Origin: Corinectria fuckeliana
Taxonomy: Eukaryota > Ascomycota > Sordariomycetes > Hypocreales > Nectriaceae
Assembly: GCA_019137255.1 (NCBI GenBank)
Contig: WPDH01000064.1
Location: forward strand, 292,707-356,706
Length of the DNA stretch: 64,000 bases
Reading direction: 5' to 3'
This document shows, one piece after another, positions 54,911-64,000 of this stretch (its first letter is position 1; each line of letters opens with the position of its first letter). A program made the translations under genes and the position numbers. The notes beneath the pieces are model-generated. The model had not been told where the DNA came from. It searched no databases and saw only the letters and a list, made by a program, of their open reading frames with translations.

Positions 54911-56367
54911 TTATGTTGCCTCCCACGTTTTCGTCTCAGCAACCTCGAGTGTTCGTCTTCTGATCTCCTTCACAGCGGCCCTGAGCCCTTGCAGTCTCTT
55001 GTCCTCAGTGCTCGACAGGAAGAGTGACGCCACCGGCCACGCATGGATTCCGCCGTCAAACTTCTGTCCTTCCACCTCGATGCCCAGCTTTCCTTGCCGC
55101 TTGACAAAGTCTTCGATGTCGGGTGCAAACACCTCTTCCTCTCCAAAGATGACAAAGTAGCCCCGTTCCGGGCTCGCCGCCCTCCAGAGCCTGTCGTCGA
55201 CGCAGTTTCCTGGCGAAGCCGGCTGCTGTTGGACCTTGGCCTCTCCGGCATAATCGTGTGCGTACTTCCACAACGTCCGCCGGTCCAAGAAGTCGCTCTT
55301 GGATGCGTAGTGTAAATTGGACATGAGAGTCACCCATGGGGAGATCAACGTAGCCATGCGCGGCATAGCTAACGGTGGCGGCCGGGCACCTAGTCCCCCT
55401 CGTTCCTGGGCGCTGGCACTGTTCTCCTGACTGTCTGCCTGAGCACCCAATTCCAACAACAAGCTCAAGATCAAGGTGCCGCCAGCTGAGTCTCCAGCAA
55501 CGCACACCTTGGAGGCGTCCTTGACAACCCCAAGCACGTGCTTGTAACCCTCCAACGCCTCCAGGACCTGTCTGGGGTAGACATCATCAGGCACCAATGT
55601 GTACTCTAATGCGAAGATGGCGGGGTTAGTGAACCCAGCCTCTAGAAGTAAATGCTGCCACACCAGCAAGAATTCCAAGTAGAAGTAACTGGACCCCATG
55701 CAAAAACCGCCACCTGAAATATATCAGTGAGTGGACAAGACGTGAAAACTGTCGGTATTGGTCCCACCGTGAGCGTAGTATAAAACAAAATCAATAGGGA
55801 TCTCCGGCCGCGGAATGAGCCAGATACCCTTGGCCTTGGTATTTCCCTTCATAATGTCAGCTCTTTACTTTCTATCTTCGTTGCGGATTCGAGCACAGAC
55901 ATCGCCGACGACATATTCCCGCCAACACGTCGGGTATCTCAGGTAGCCATGTCGAAGCATTCGCCATCGGAGCAAGGCGAGTGAAACAGGTTTCGAGAAG
56001 AAGACTCTTGACACATGAGCTGGGATGAACTTGAATGCGTACCGCACACAGCGAATAACAAGGTCCTCAAATAGAGTCGAGCCTTGAACAAAAGCCGTTT
56101 GTTGATTTGGGTGGATGAAGTAGCGCTCTTGGATAAGCTGATAGGGGAGCCTCAGCACTGTCTGACATGTGAGTATGAGCTTCCTAGGCGGATATCCGAT
56201 GGAGGTAGAGAAAACGACAAGGCATTGAGGCATGACGAACAGAGAAACGGCAGGGTCTTTACGGCGACGACCAAGGTTTGGATGACCCCAACATCCCAGA
56301 AGAGCTTCGGCAGAAGGAAGACGCAGAAGACGAGGCAGTCGATGAGACTAATGGGGCCGAGGATCAT
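54911..56367 (-). pseudogene. Alpha/beta hydrolase (HSL/steryl-acetyl-hydrolase type) with in-frame stop
   Basis: Three exons, complement(54911..55713, 55768..56157, 56241..56367), form one continuous frame of 440 codons interrupted only by TAA at 55865-55867 (codon 140). The N terminus has a hydrophobic, probably membrane-anchoring segment (LIDCLVFCVFLLPKLFW). The catalytic half is intact: oxyanion-hole HGGG spliced at 55713/55768, the nucleophile Ser in AGDSAGG, an Asp after EEEVFAPD and a His in GGIHAW, as in the hormone-sensitive-lipase-like family that hydrolyses esters or acetylated sterols. No GT-AG intron of workable length removes the stop while keeping the flanking EDRK and ADIMKGNTKAKG. 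Either the gene is a young pseudogene, or a shorter protein starts at Met 55852, which lacks the anchor. Confidence 0.72.
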
Positions 56368-57012
56368 GGCTGGGAACGGTGAACAGGGCCGAGCCTGAAG
56401 GGGGGTCGCCTTTAGGAGGGTAGATGACCGGTTCCTCCCTGCAAATTTGGTACTGCAGAGTCGGAGAGACTTGGGGGGGAATGAACGAGAGAGAAGGCGT
56501 TTGAAAAGCGAGGTTGTCGTAATTGGATCCGCGTCGGATGGGGCCGATGTCGTGGGGATCTTTTTCGGTGACGTAGGATCAAGGTTGTCTCAGCGCAACT
56601 CAAAACGACCACCAAAGACGCACCAAGAAGCTACGTTCGTTGATGCCACTAAAGACTGAAACGTTAGATAGGATCATTGTTATAAATGAGGAGGATATGG
56701 GAGAGTGTTGCTTTGTGAGAATAAGAATAAGTCTAGCTTGGCGTTTCAGGGCTGACATAAGCCATTCGTACTTCACACCGCATGTCGATTGTGACATCGT
56801 CGCACGCAGTCTGGGGAACTTGCACAAGCCTAACAGGACGTCCCCGTGACTTATAACACTTCGTCTCTTCTTGCGACAAGAGGCGGCTTGTTTGAGCTAC
56901 AAGGGTTGCTTCTCTGGATTCCCAATTCTGAGCCGACCTCATTTCATGAATACTCTCAACGGTTTGTTTGAACCCCACGTCATTCATCAACAACAAACAA
57001 CCGCACAGCATC
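56368..57012. other. Divergent intergenic region
   Basis: 645 bp between the hydrolase pseudogene and GIG1; no other gene seen. Confidence 0.55.
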
Positions 57013-57776
57013 ATGGGTGAGGCGCCGCCAGAGGAGTCGCCATTTCCGCTGACGGAGGCGGATAAGTGGGTTCTATCGCAGACAGATGAGGAATTCCGCC
57101 TTCATAACTGGGAAGGGCTCAAGGAGATCATCGGTAAGCAATTGCAAAAACGACACTCGCAGAGGCTTGTCGAAGGCTTGTCTGAGAGCTATCTGTTACG
57201 TGTGTCCTGCTAACACCCCGGGCAGCAAAGAACGACCTGCAGGTTCTCAAGCGCAAGCCCTCTGACTTGCGCCGGTACATGAAATGGACTTCGGAAACCA
57301 AAGCTCAATACGGCTCGATGACCCAGTTCCTCCTCGCCAACCGCTTGCCCAAGGCCTGGGGCGCGCCGCCCTTCACTCCCGCATCTACCACCCCGTTCGA
57401 GGACGCCTCCGACTATCGCGTCTTGATCAACGACTGGCCGTACGGACTTGATCCAGAGATTCGACACATTGTTGTGTGGTTGCGCACTGCAATCCCTACT
57501 GACCCTGATACCGGAGACATGACGACCGAGAGCAAATCCCTGTGCGAGAACTTCATCAAAAGGCACTTTGTCGATAGCCTTGGACTAGGCGGAGAGGGCC
57601 GGGTTGTGTGGTTCAAGAATTGGGTAGCTCTGCAGAGCGTACGCGCCTTGGAACATATCCACGTGCTGGTGCGCAACGTCGATGACGATACTTTGGAGCG
57701 ATGGACGGGAGAGCGGCCTACGCGAAGCAGCCAGAAGTTGGATGCAGCCGGATCGCCAGGTAATTTGCAGGCATAG
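57013..57776 (+). CDS. GIG1-like protein (DUF3605)
   Basis: Two exons, join(57013..57133, 57226..57776), give 223 residues. The sequence (WEGLKEIIAKNDLQVLKRKP, RYMKWTSETKAQYGSMTQFL, then VLINDWPYGLDPEIRHIVVW) matches the fungal DUF3605 family, whose known member is the N-acetylglucosamine-induced protein GIG1 of Candida. The biochemical activity is unknown. No signal peptide or membrane segment, so a soluble protein is likely. The intron is 92 bp (gtaagc...gggcag, branch GCTAAC). It converges tightly with SND2, with only 26 bp between stops. Confidence 0.85.
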
Positions 57777-57802
57777 AGCCCATGAATAGAAGAAAAATTC
57801 GC

Positions 57803-58282
57803 CTAAGCGGTCCGTCGCGACCTGCGGTTCCCCTGAGGCACAGCATCACTCGGCGCCTGCATCTCACTCATCTTTTGTTTGCCCATGCCAAGCAGTCCTT
57901 GGCCTAGATACACGCCGTAGGCGGGGACGGAAGCCCAGAGAAGCCAGCCCCAGTTTCCAAAGAGAATAGCGAGGATGGCGGATGCCCAGGTGACCCAGAT
58001 GACGTCGAACATGTACTCGGTCAGGCCGGCGGCGGCGAGGTCCTCGCCGGCGGAGCGGAGCGCCTTGGTGGCCGGGTCGTACTTGGGACGGCCCGAAACC
58101 TCGAGGACATACTGGCAGACGAGGGCCGGGGTGGAGAGCAGGCCGTAGACCCAGAGGGAGCGCGGGCGGAAGAGGAAGTGGGAGAGCAGGAATAGGCCGT
58201 TGACGATGAGGGAACCAATGTGGAGACTGTTCAGGGAGGCCGCATTGGACTTGGCGCGGTCCTTCTTTGCCTTTTGAGCCAT
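57803..58282 (-). CDS. SND2: SND2/TMEM208 ER membrane protein
   Basis: Component of the SRP-independent (SND) route that sends proteins with central or C-terminal membrane segments to the ER. Single exon, 159 residues, start at 58282 (MAQKAKKDRAKSNAASLNSL). The usual layout is seen: a short Lys-rich N terminus, two hydrophobic segments (about residues 22-60), a loop with GRPKYD, two more hydrophobic segments (about 95-135; WVTWASAILAILFGNWGWLL), and a basic C-terminal tail (NRRSRRTA). The frame is open to 58534, but the upstream part has no family similarity. Confidence 0.9.
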   Translation of the reverse strand: MAQKAKKDRAKSNAASLNSLHIGSLIVNGLFLLSHFLFRPRSLWVYGLLSTPALVCQYVLEVSGRPKYDPATKALRSAGEDLAAAGLTEYMFDVIWVTWASAILAILFGNWGWLLWASVPAYGVYLGQGLLGMGKQKMSEMQAPSDAVPQGNRRSRRTA

Positions 58283-59663
58283 TGTGATGTGTGGGTGAGT
58301 GCGTGAGTGCGTGGGTGAGCGAGTGAGCGTAAGAGAGATCCCGAGGTAGTAGCTGAGGGCCGTGGGTCGGGCGACGCCGTGGAGAGTGAAGGTGAGGGTG
58401 GTGGTGAGAGTGTCGTTGTGAACAGCGAGGCTAAAAATGTGGCGTGTGGATGAATCAAAGTGAGCACCAGGGAGGGCCTGGCGCCACTTAGATAAGTCCA
58501 GAGACAGATTGGAACCTTCCAGGGGAGGAGGCAATGTAAATTAGTGGGTGGCACACTGAGCACAGAAGGTCGGGTGGCTGAGGTGATTGCCGCCGGTGGC
58601 TGGATGAAGGCTTACACCCCACTGTAGGTACCTAGGTGGGCTTCATTAGGTTGGTTGTGACGACTTGTATGCAAGTTGACAATGAAGTATATTTCCCAGC
58701 GAGATGCTACCAACCCCTAGCTGTAAGGCTCTAACTACCTATCTATTCATTTATTTATCATTCCTCGTCTGAATCATCTGGTAGTATCCAGGTTCAAAGT
58801 CCGCAGTCACATCACCGTCACTGGCAGAACCGGTGGACGTCCAGAAGGTACCTCACTGGCCGGCGGCTCTAGCGCAGGTACGCAAGTATCCCTAGCACAC
58901 TCTCCTGCAGGCGTTGTCCTGTTGCTCGGCAAAGACACACCCTGCGCGCCTCACCCAATCAAGGCAACAGGACCACAACAACGAGAGAGACAGAGACAGA
59001 GAGTGCGCGCCTGGCCGTCACCACCACGACCACCCACCGCATCCACATCCACACTCTCGAAACATTCACACTTTTGACATTCGCGCCCACAGAACAGCAA
59101 CCCTACGATCTCCTCTGTGGTTCTGCTGCTGACGCCGCACCAGACCATGCGCCGCCGCTCCTCTCACACTCGGTCTTGCTGGTAGTCGAGCTTGTCCTTC
59201 GCCCTTCTCTCGCCGATCCATCCATGTCCATTGCCCGTCCGGACCCGCCGTTCTTGTCCACCACCGATCTTCGATTCGCCGGCCTCTTTGCTCGAATCAT
59301 ACGGAGCTGCATTTCCTCGGCGCTTCCATCTGGGATATAGCGACTGCTGCTGCCTCGTCTTCGTTAATTTCTAATCCTGCTGGTGGCGTTGCGTCAAACG
59401 GCGACTGACCACAATCGCCACTGGGGGCCTTTGTTTTCTTTCGACTCGACTCCCCGCTACGCGCACGAGCAACGACCGACAACGACAACAACCCGTTTGG
59501 ACGTCGACTTACCGACAGCGTTGGTCTCCCAAGTCGATTGGGCCACCATTGATTCCTTCTTCCTCCCTTCTGCTCGACTGTCCCATGGCCTGGATACGTC
59601 GCTAGCCTATTCCGTCTGCGCTATCACTCCCATTTCCCGACCTCAAGGACAGCAACATCCAGC
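58283..59663. other. Divergent intergenic region SND2/CDC27
   Basis: 1.4 kb. Contains a tgtaggtacctaggtggg palindromic tract near 58624-58640 and a CT/CA-rich stretch (59000-59660) likely to be the CDC27 leader. No gene is supported. Confidence 0.6.
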
Positions 59664-62200
59664 ATGGCGCCCTCTCCGACGGCTGTCAGTGGTCTCCTGC
59701 GACAGGCGATTCACTACCACCTCGACAACTCCTTTCCCGAAAATGCCCTCTTTTTCGCTGAGCGGCTGACCGCTCAGGACCCCAAGTCCAGCGAATCCCC
59801 TTACCTCTACGCGCTATGTCACCTACGCCTCGGCGATTACCGATCGGCCTACGATGTCAGCAAGCCCATGGGCTATCGAGGCGTCCACTTAGGATGCGCA
59901 TGGGTTTTTGCGCAAGCCTGCATGGCCCTGGAGAGACAAAAAGATGGCATCACCGCGCTGGAAAAGTCGCGAGGACTATGGTCGTCCAAAAGCACCATGG
60001 GCAAGCACAGCGCAACGTCTCGAGCTGGTCTACCTGATGCCCCAGCTGTGCTGTGTCTACTGGGAAAGCTGCAGCGTGACTATGATGACAAGAAAAAGGC
60101 TATAAGCTGTTTCGAAGAGGCGTTGAAGCTGAACCCGTTCATGTGGGATGCGTTCAAGGCACTTTGCGACATGGGCGTCTCTGTTCGAGTGCCTAACATC
60201 TTCAAAGTCAGCGACTCGCTCTTGCAGAGCTTGGACTTGGAGTCTAGTTTGGCCTCGGATTCTAGAGACGGTTCATCATCAAATTCGCTAGAAGCTCCCC
60301 TGAAGCGGTCACAACGACAACAGGCTATTACGGACTTGGGGAATGACCCTTTCAACACTAATATCTCCCCAACCATCCACGAGGTGGCCAATGGCGACGC
60401 GTTTGGGGAATCCGGAGACGGCGACTTTATGGCAAAAATCCAAGCAGCTAAGTCACGGATTGCAGCTTCGATAAGCAGCAATCCTGGCTCGGACGGCATT
60501 GAGACTCCTCCTGGACCATCGGAACAAGCGCCAACAACTCGCGCTACCAACCCGCACGACGCTCCCCATGCACCACCCCGTCGGGCAAGAAATGTTCAAA
60601 CTCTGGATCAAGGTCAAGAGGCGCCGCCGCCTCGGATGAACTATCGGTTAGGGTCGAAGCGGTCGACCAGGGCGCAAGAGAAGGGACACGACCAGGGGGC
60701 GGACCCCATGATGACGGATGCTCCAAACCCTCCGACAGGTACTCTACGTCCGACAATCTCGGGCGTGGATAGGAAACGCACAGTATCAGGGCATCCGGTG
60801 CCGCGTTCAACACATTCGGAAGAGACCGTGACCAGAAGAAGCGCAAGGCTCAACATGTTCAGGCCGTCAACAAAGGCCAACTCGGGGGCCGCAACAATAG
60901 GAGCGTCGGCCGGACGAGAATTAAAGAAGGCTAGGCCCCAAATATCTCGAATTGTTCGACCTGGGTCTAGTGGTTCCAACGTTGGACGTGTCGTCAGTGG
61001 AAACCGTAAGCCGTTGGAAGATGCCCACGCCGATGTGGACCACGGGGAAATGTCGAGGGCTAAGGAAGTCCCTCCCCAACCTGTCGCTCTAAAGACGACC
61101 GATTTGGACACGATTAAGCAAGAGGAGGCTCTAAAGTGGATTCTCGATCTCACGAAGAAGATCGCAACAGGGTACTATGCGTTTTCGCAATTCCAATGTC
61201 AAGACAGCTTGCAAGCATTCATGTCGCTCCCTTCGGCGCATCAAAACACTCCATGGGTGCTGGCGCAAATGGGCCGAGCCTACTATGAACAAGCGTCGTA
61301 TGTGGAGGCAGAAAAATTCTTTAGGAGGATGCGGGTGCAAGCTCCGTCTCGTCTGGAGGATATGGAGGTGTATTCGACCATTCTCTGGCATCTGAGGCGG
61401 GAGACGGACTTGTCTTTCCTGGCCCACGAGCTCGTCGACTCGTCCTGGCACTCTCCTCAAGCCTGGTGCGCTCTGGGCAATGCTTGGTCGTTGGCCCGCG
61501 ATCACGAGCAAGCCCTGCGATGCTTCAAACGGGCGACGCAGCTAGACCCCAAGTTCGCCTACGCGTTCACACTGCAAGGACATGAGCACTTTTCCAACGA
61601 AGAATATGACAAGGCTCTCACCGCATACCGACAGGCCATCTCGGCTGATCGCCGTCACTACAACGCCTATTATGGCATTGGAAGGGTTCAGGAGCGCTTG
61701 GGCGCCTATGACAAGGCGTACACGCACTTCCATGCCGCTTCAAGCATCAACCCCAACAACACGGTGCTGATCTGCTGCATCGGAACGATCCTGGAGAGGC
61801 AGAAGCAAATCATGCCAGCTCTGCAGGCATACAGCAAAGCCGTGGAGCTGGCGCCGCGAGCGGCCGATGTGCGATACAAGAAAGCCCGGGCTCTTCTGGC
61901 CGTTGGCCAGTTGGAGGCGGCACAAAAGGAGTTGATAGTACTGAGGGACCTGGCGCCCGACGAGGCGACGGTGCACTTCTTGCTCGGCCGGCTGTATAGG
62001 AGAACAGGCGAGAAGCAGCTATCAGTCCGGCACTTTACCATAGCTCTCGCATTGGACCCAAAGGTGAGCTCTGCAATGCATTCCGTAATATGTTCTGTGT
62101 GGCGTACTAATCCGTGGATGTTAAGGCGGGCCAGCAGATCAAAGAAGCGATTGAGAGTTTTGAAGACGACGTGGCGATGGACGACTCCATGACGGCATGA
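59664..62200 (+). CDS. CDC27: APC3/CDC27, anaphase-promoting complex TPR subunit
   Basis: Scaffold subunit of the APC/C ubiquitin ligase that binds the IR tails of Cdc20/Cdh1 (Aspergillus BimA). Two exons, join(59664..62063, 62126..62200), give 824 residues. N-terminal TPRs (AIHYHLDNSFPENALFFAER onward) are followed by a disordered Ser/Pro/Arg region (about residues 190-480) and a second TPR block (about 510-800, for example AWCALGNAWSLARDHEQALR). The last intron (62064-62125, gtgagc, branch TACTAAT) ends at AAG rather than YAG. Splicing gives a tail AGQQIKEAIESFEDDVAMDD, typical of this family, whereas reading through gives an unrelated basic tail ending at 62192. It functionally complements the separase gene of this window (same mitotic step), but they are 34 kb apart. 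Confidence 0.93.
62064..62125 (+). other. Intron with AAG 3' splice site (CDC27)
   Basis: 62 bp intron with donor gtgagc, branch gTACTAATcc and acceptor gttAAG. The spliced C terminus is the one expected of CDC27 proteins. Confidence 0.75.
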
Positions 62201-62383
62201 TATCATGAGCATCAAGGGTTTTAACGGTAGCCTCGGACCGTTTGATAAGTTAAATTTTTTTTTTTGGCATGGCAGCAGCCCTAGGAGGTAAATGGAGAAT
62301 GGGTTGACTTGCGCCGTCGAGGGTGTTGAGTGAATGTCTGCGTCTGAGTGCCGCTCTTAACATAGTAGCTCGGGGCCAACAGT

Positions 62384-62405
62384 GGACGGACGGACGGACG
62401 GACGG
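62384..62405. repeat. (GGAC)5 tetramer repeat
   Basis: Five tandem GGAC units plus GG, downstream of CDC27. Confidence 0.9.
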
Positions 62406-63591
62406 AGATCAGGAGACGGCGCAACGCGGGACGTGATGGATGGCATGAGAACATGTGGCATGGCATCGGCGTTTTTCGGCACGGCCGGGCTGCTTTTGTC
62501 GGCCTGGGCTCTGGGAGGCAAATGGAACTGCGGGCTTCTTGTGTATATGTACCGAAGCATGCGTTGAAGCACTTGTATACTAAGGACAACGGCGATTGGA
62601 GAGGGGTAGGCTTATTGAGATGAAGGGAGGAAGGAAGGGTACCTAGACAACGAAGAGCTGATCGGATTGATGGGATTTGGAAAGTCGCGTTTGTGTGTTT
62701 TGTGCATGTTGGTGAATGTATGTAGTGAAGATGACTTTGGATGTGAATGAGTGATGGCATACCGGGAACTAGCTATCTACCATGTAAGTATTGAACCCAA
62801 CCCTATCAACTAGGGTTTTCTGCCGCTTAGATTAACATTCATGCGCATGATCATGGCTGCCTTTTAGTCAGGACATGGGCCAAGGGTAGGGGATGCATGA
62901 TGCGGTGTTGATGTTTTCCTGTCCGCTTTTGAGCAAGCTATATCTATCACTCTTTGAGGTATACCGAGACTGCCCATTATTTACGATGAATCACAACATC
63001 CGCCTTGATGAAAATTTGAAAATCGAACTTTGATCTAACGATGAATGCCGGGACAGAGGGTGAGAGATATGCCGTAGCAAGCCCCGCGACAAGATGCAAG
63101 ACTATTTGGGGAACTTTCACGGACAAAACAGATAGTAGACAGGAATTATTTACAGTTCCCACGTGTTTTGAGCGACAATCATGGGTAATTAATGTACGCA
63201 ACACGCCGTGATGAGGCCCAAAGTTGGACAGTCAGCTGACTGTCTAGGTACGTAGCTTAGTACTGTTCCTGGATTCTATACTGCCCGAGTACCTTACTTA
63301 ACGTCTGGCTTAAAGGTTGTCTCCGATGACAAAAGCTACTAGTGATACCATTGAACAGCCAATTAAAAAAGCGGTAGCACAGTCACGGAGCCGTATCCGT
63401 ACCAACCTGGTAAATCAACATCAGCAGGGGCCATTTTCCCCTCCTTCCCCCCTTCCTTCGACTCCTCGACATCGGCCACCCCGAAGCGGTATAGCGGCGC
63501 TCCGATTTTCCGATTTTTGGCGCCTATTTACGCCTTTACGCTTTGGGGAGTTTACTGATCCCGCAGGCCTGGTTTTACTGATTGCCAGAGG

Positions 63592-63600
63592 GTATTTATT
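63592..63600 (+). promoter_or_regulatory. TATA-like element of histone H4
   Basis: GTATTTATT about 180 bp before the H4 start codon. A plausible core promoter element, supported by position only. Confidence 0.3.
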
Positions 63601-63677
63601 TCTCGCCCCTCGCGCCCCCAGCAACCAGAGTTTTCCCTTTTTCTTTCCTCTGTCTCCCACTCCAGTGCATCATAACA

Positions 63678-63691
63678 CCCCCCCCCCCCCC
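63678..63691. repeat. 14-C homopolymer
   Basis: Fourteen consecutive C residues about 90 bp upstream of the H4 start, probably in its leader. Prone to length error. Confidence 0.85.
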
Positions 63692-63777
63692 AAAACGCGT
63701 CTTTATCCCCACGCCATCGCATCAACGCGACAGAAAACCCACTCGATTTCATCAAACCTTTTAATACATTCATCAAC

Positions 63778-64000
63778 ATGACTGGACGTAAGTACCTTCT
63801 CGCTCAAGTGTTTGCTTCGCGTCGTGGCATCGCTGTCACGCGTCTTATCATCGGTCGATGATGACGATGGCTGCTCATGTCGTGGCGCGTTGCTATACAT
63901 GCAACACCATCTTATGCTTCAAGTCATCGATGCTAACCATCAACAGGCGGCAAGGGCGGAAAGGGTCTCGGCAAGGGTGGTGCCAAGCGTCACCGCAAGA
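63778..64000 (+). CDS. hH4: Histone H4, 5' part
   Basis: Core nucleosome histone. Exon 1 is only 10 bp (63778-63787, encoding Met-Thr-Gly plus one base). The 159 bp intron (63788-63946, gtaagt...caacag, branch TGCTAAC) is followed by exon 2 from 63947, running off the right edge. The spliced N terminus [20 protein letters not shown] is the near-invariant H4 tail with the acetylated lysines. An intron right after the third codon is common in histone H4 genes of filamentous fungi. No paired H3 gene lies within the 1.6 kb to its left. Confidence 0.97.

Larger units (their letters stand above)
62201..63777. other. Intergenic region upstream of histone H4
   Basis: 1.6 kb with no gene recognised. 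Contains a GGAC tetramer repeat, a taggtacgtag-type tract near 63247, a CCAAT at about 63359, a TATTTAT element near 63593 and a 14-C run. The last three could belong to the histone promoter. Confidence 0.6.

Overview
The window is nuclear DNA of a filamentous ascomycete (Pezizomycotina, most likely a sordariomycete; the genus cannot be fixed from the sequence). The evidence is short introns (about 50-180 bp) with GT-AG ends and CTAAC/CTGAC-type branch sites, single-gene transcription units on both strands, moderately GC-rich coding DNA, and a set of core fungal proteins. No CRISPR array, tRNA, rRNA or intact transposon was recognised.

Left part (1-19 kb): a broken gene entering from the left edge encodes a tandem array of about a dozen C2HC zinc-finger-like units fused to a DEDDh 3'-5' exonuclease domain. 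It is followed by argininosuccinate lyase (ARG4, six exons), a 2.9 kb gene-free stretch, an Arl3/ARFRP1-type GTPase, a divergent RNA-processing pair (exosome subunit RRP45 and splicing factor CWC15), D-xylulose kinase, a cation-diffusion-facilitator metal transporter, a SIRT4-like sirtuin and a small mitochondrial membrane protein.

Centre (19-43 kb): separase (ESP1, 2103 residues), a 5.6 kb gene-poor stretch, a Zn2Cys6 transcription factor, the ribosome-biogenesis factor KRI1, a Rab5/Ypt5-type GTPase, and a RING protein with RGG and RS/RD-rich tails.

Right part (43-64 kb): a STAND-type N-terminal domain/ankyrin pseudogene, phosphatidylinositol 4-kinase PIK1, the NC2-alpha/DRAP1 histone-fold repressor with a long low-complexity N terminus, a lipase-like alpha/beta hydrolase with an in-frame stop, GIG1 (DUF3605), SND2/TMEM208, APC3/CDC27, and the start of histone H4 at the right edge.

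The genes are mostly unrelated housekeeping functions; there is no metabolic cluster. The accessory signals are three broken genes (1-2046, 43530-46035, 54911-56367) among otherwise intact core genes. The most unusual architecture is the C2HC-array/DEDDh exonuclease. Several introns need non-canonical splice sites: three AAG acceptors and one GC donor.
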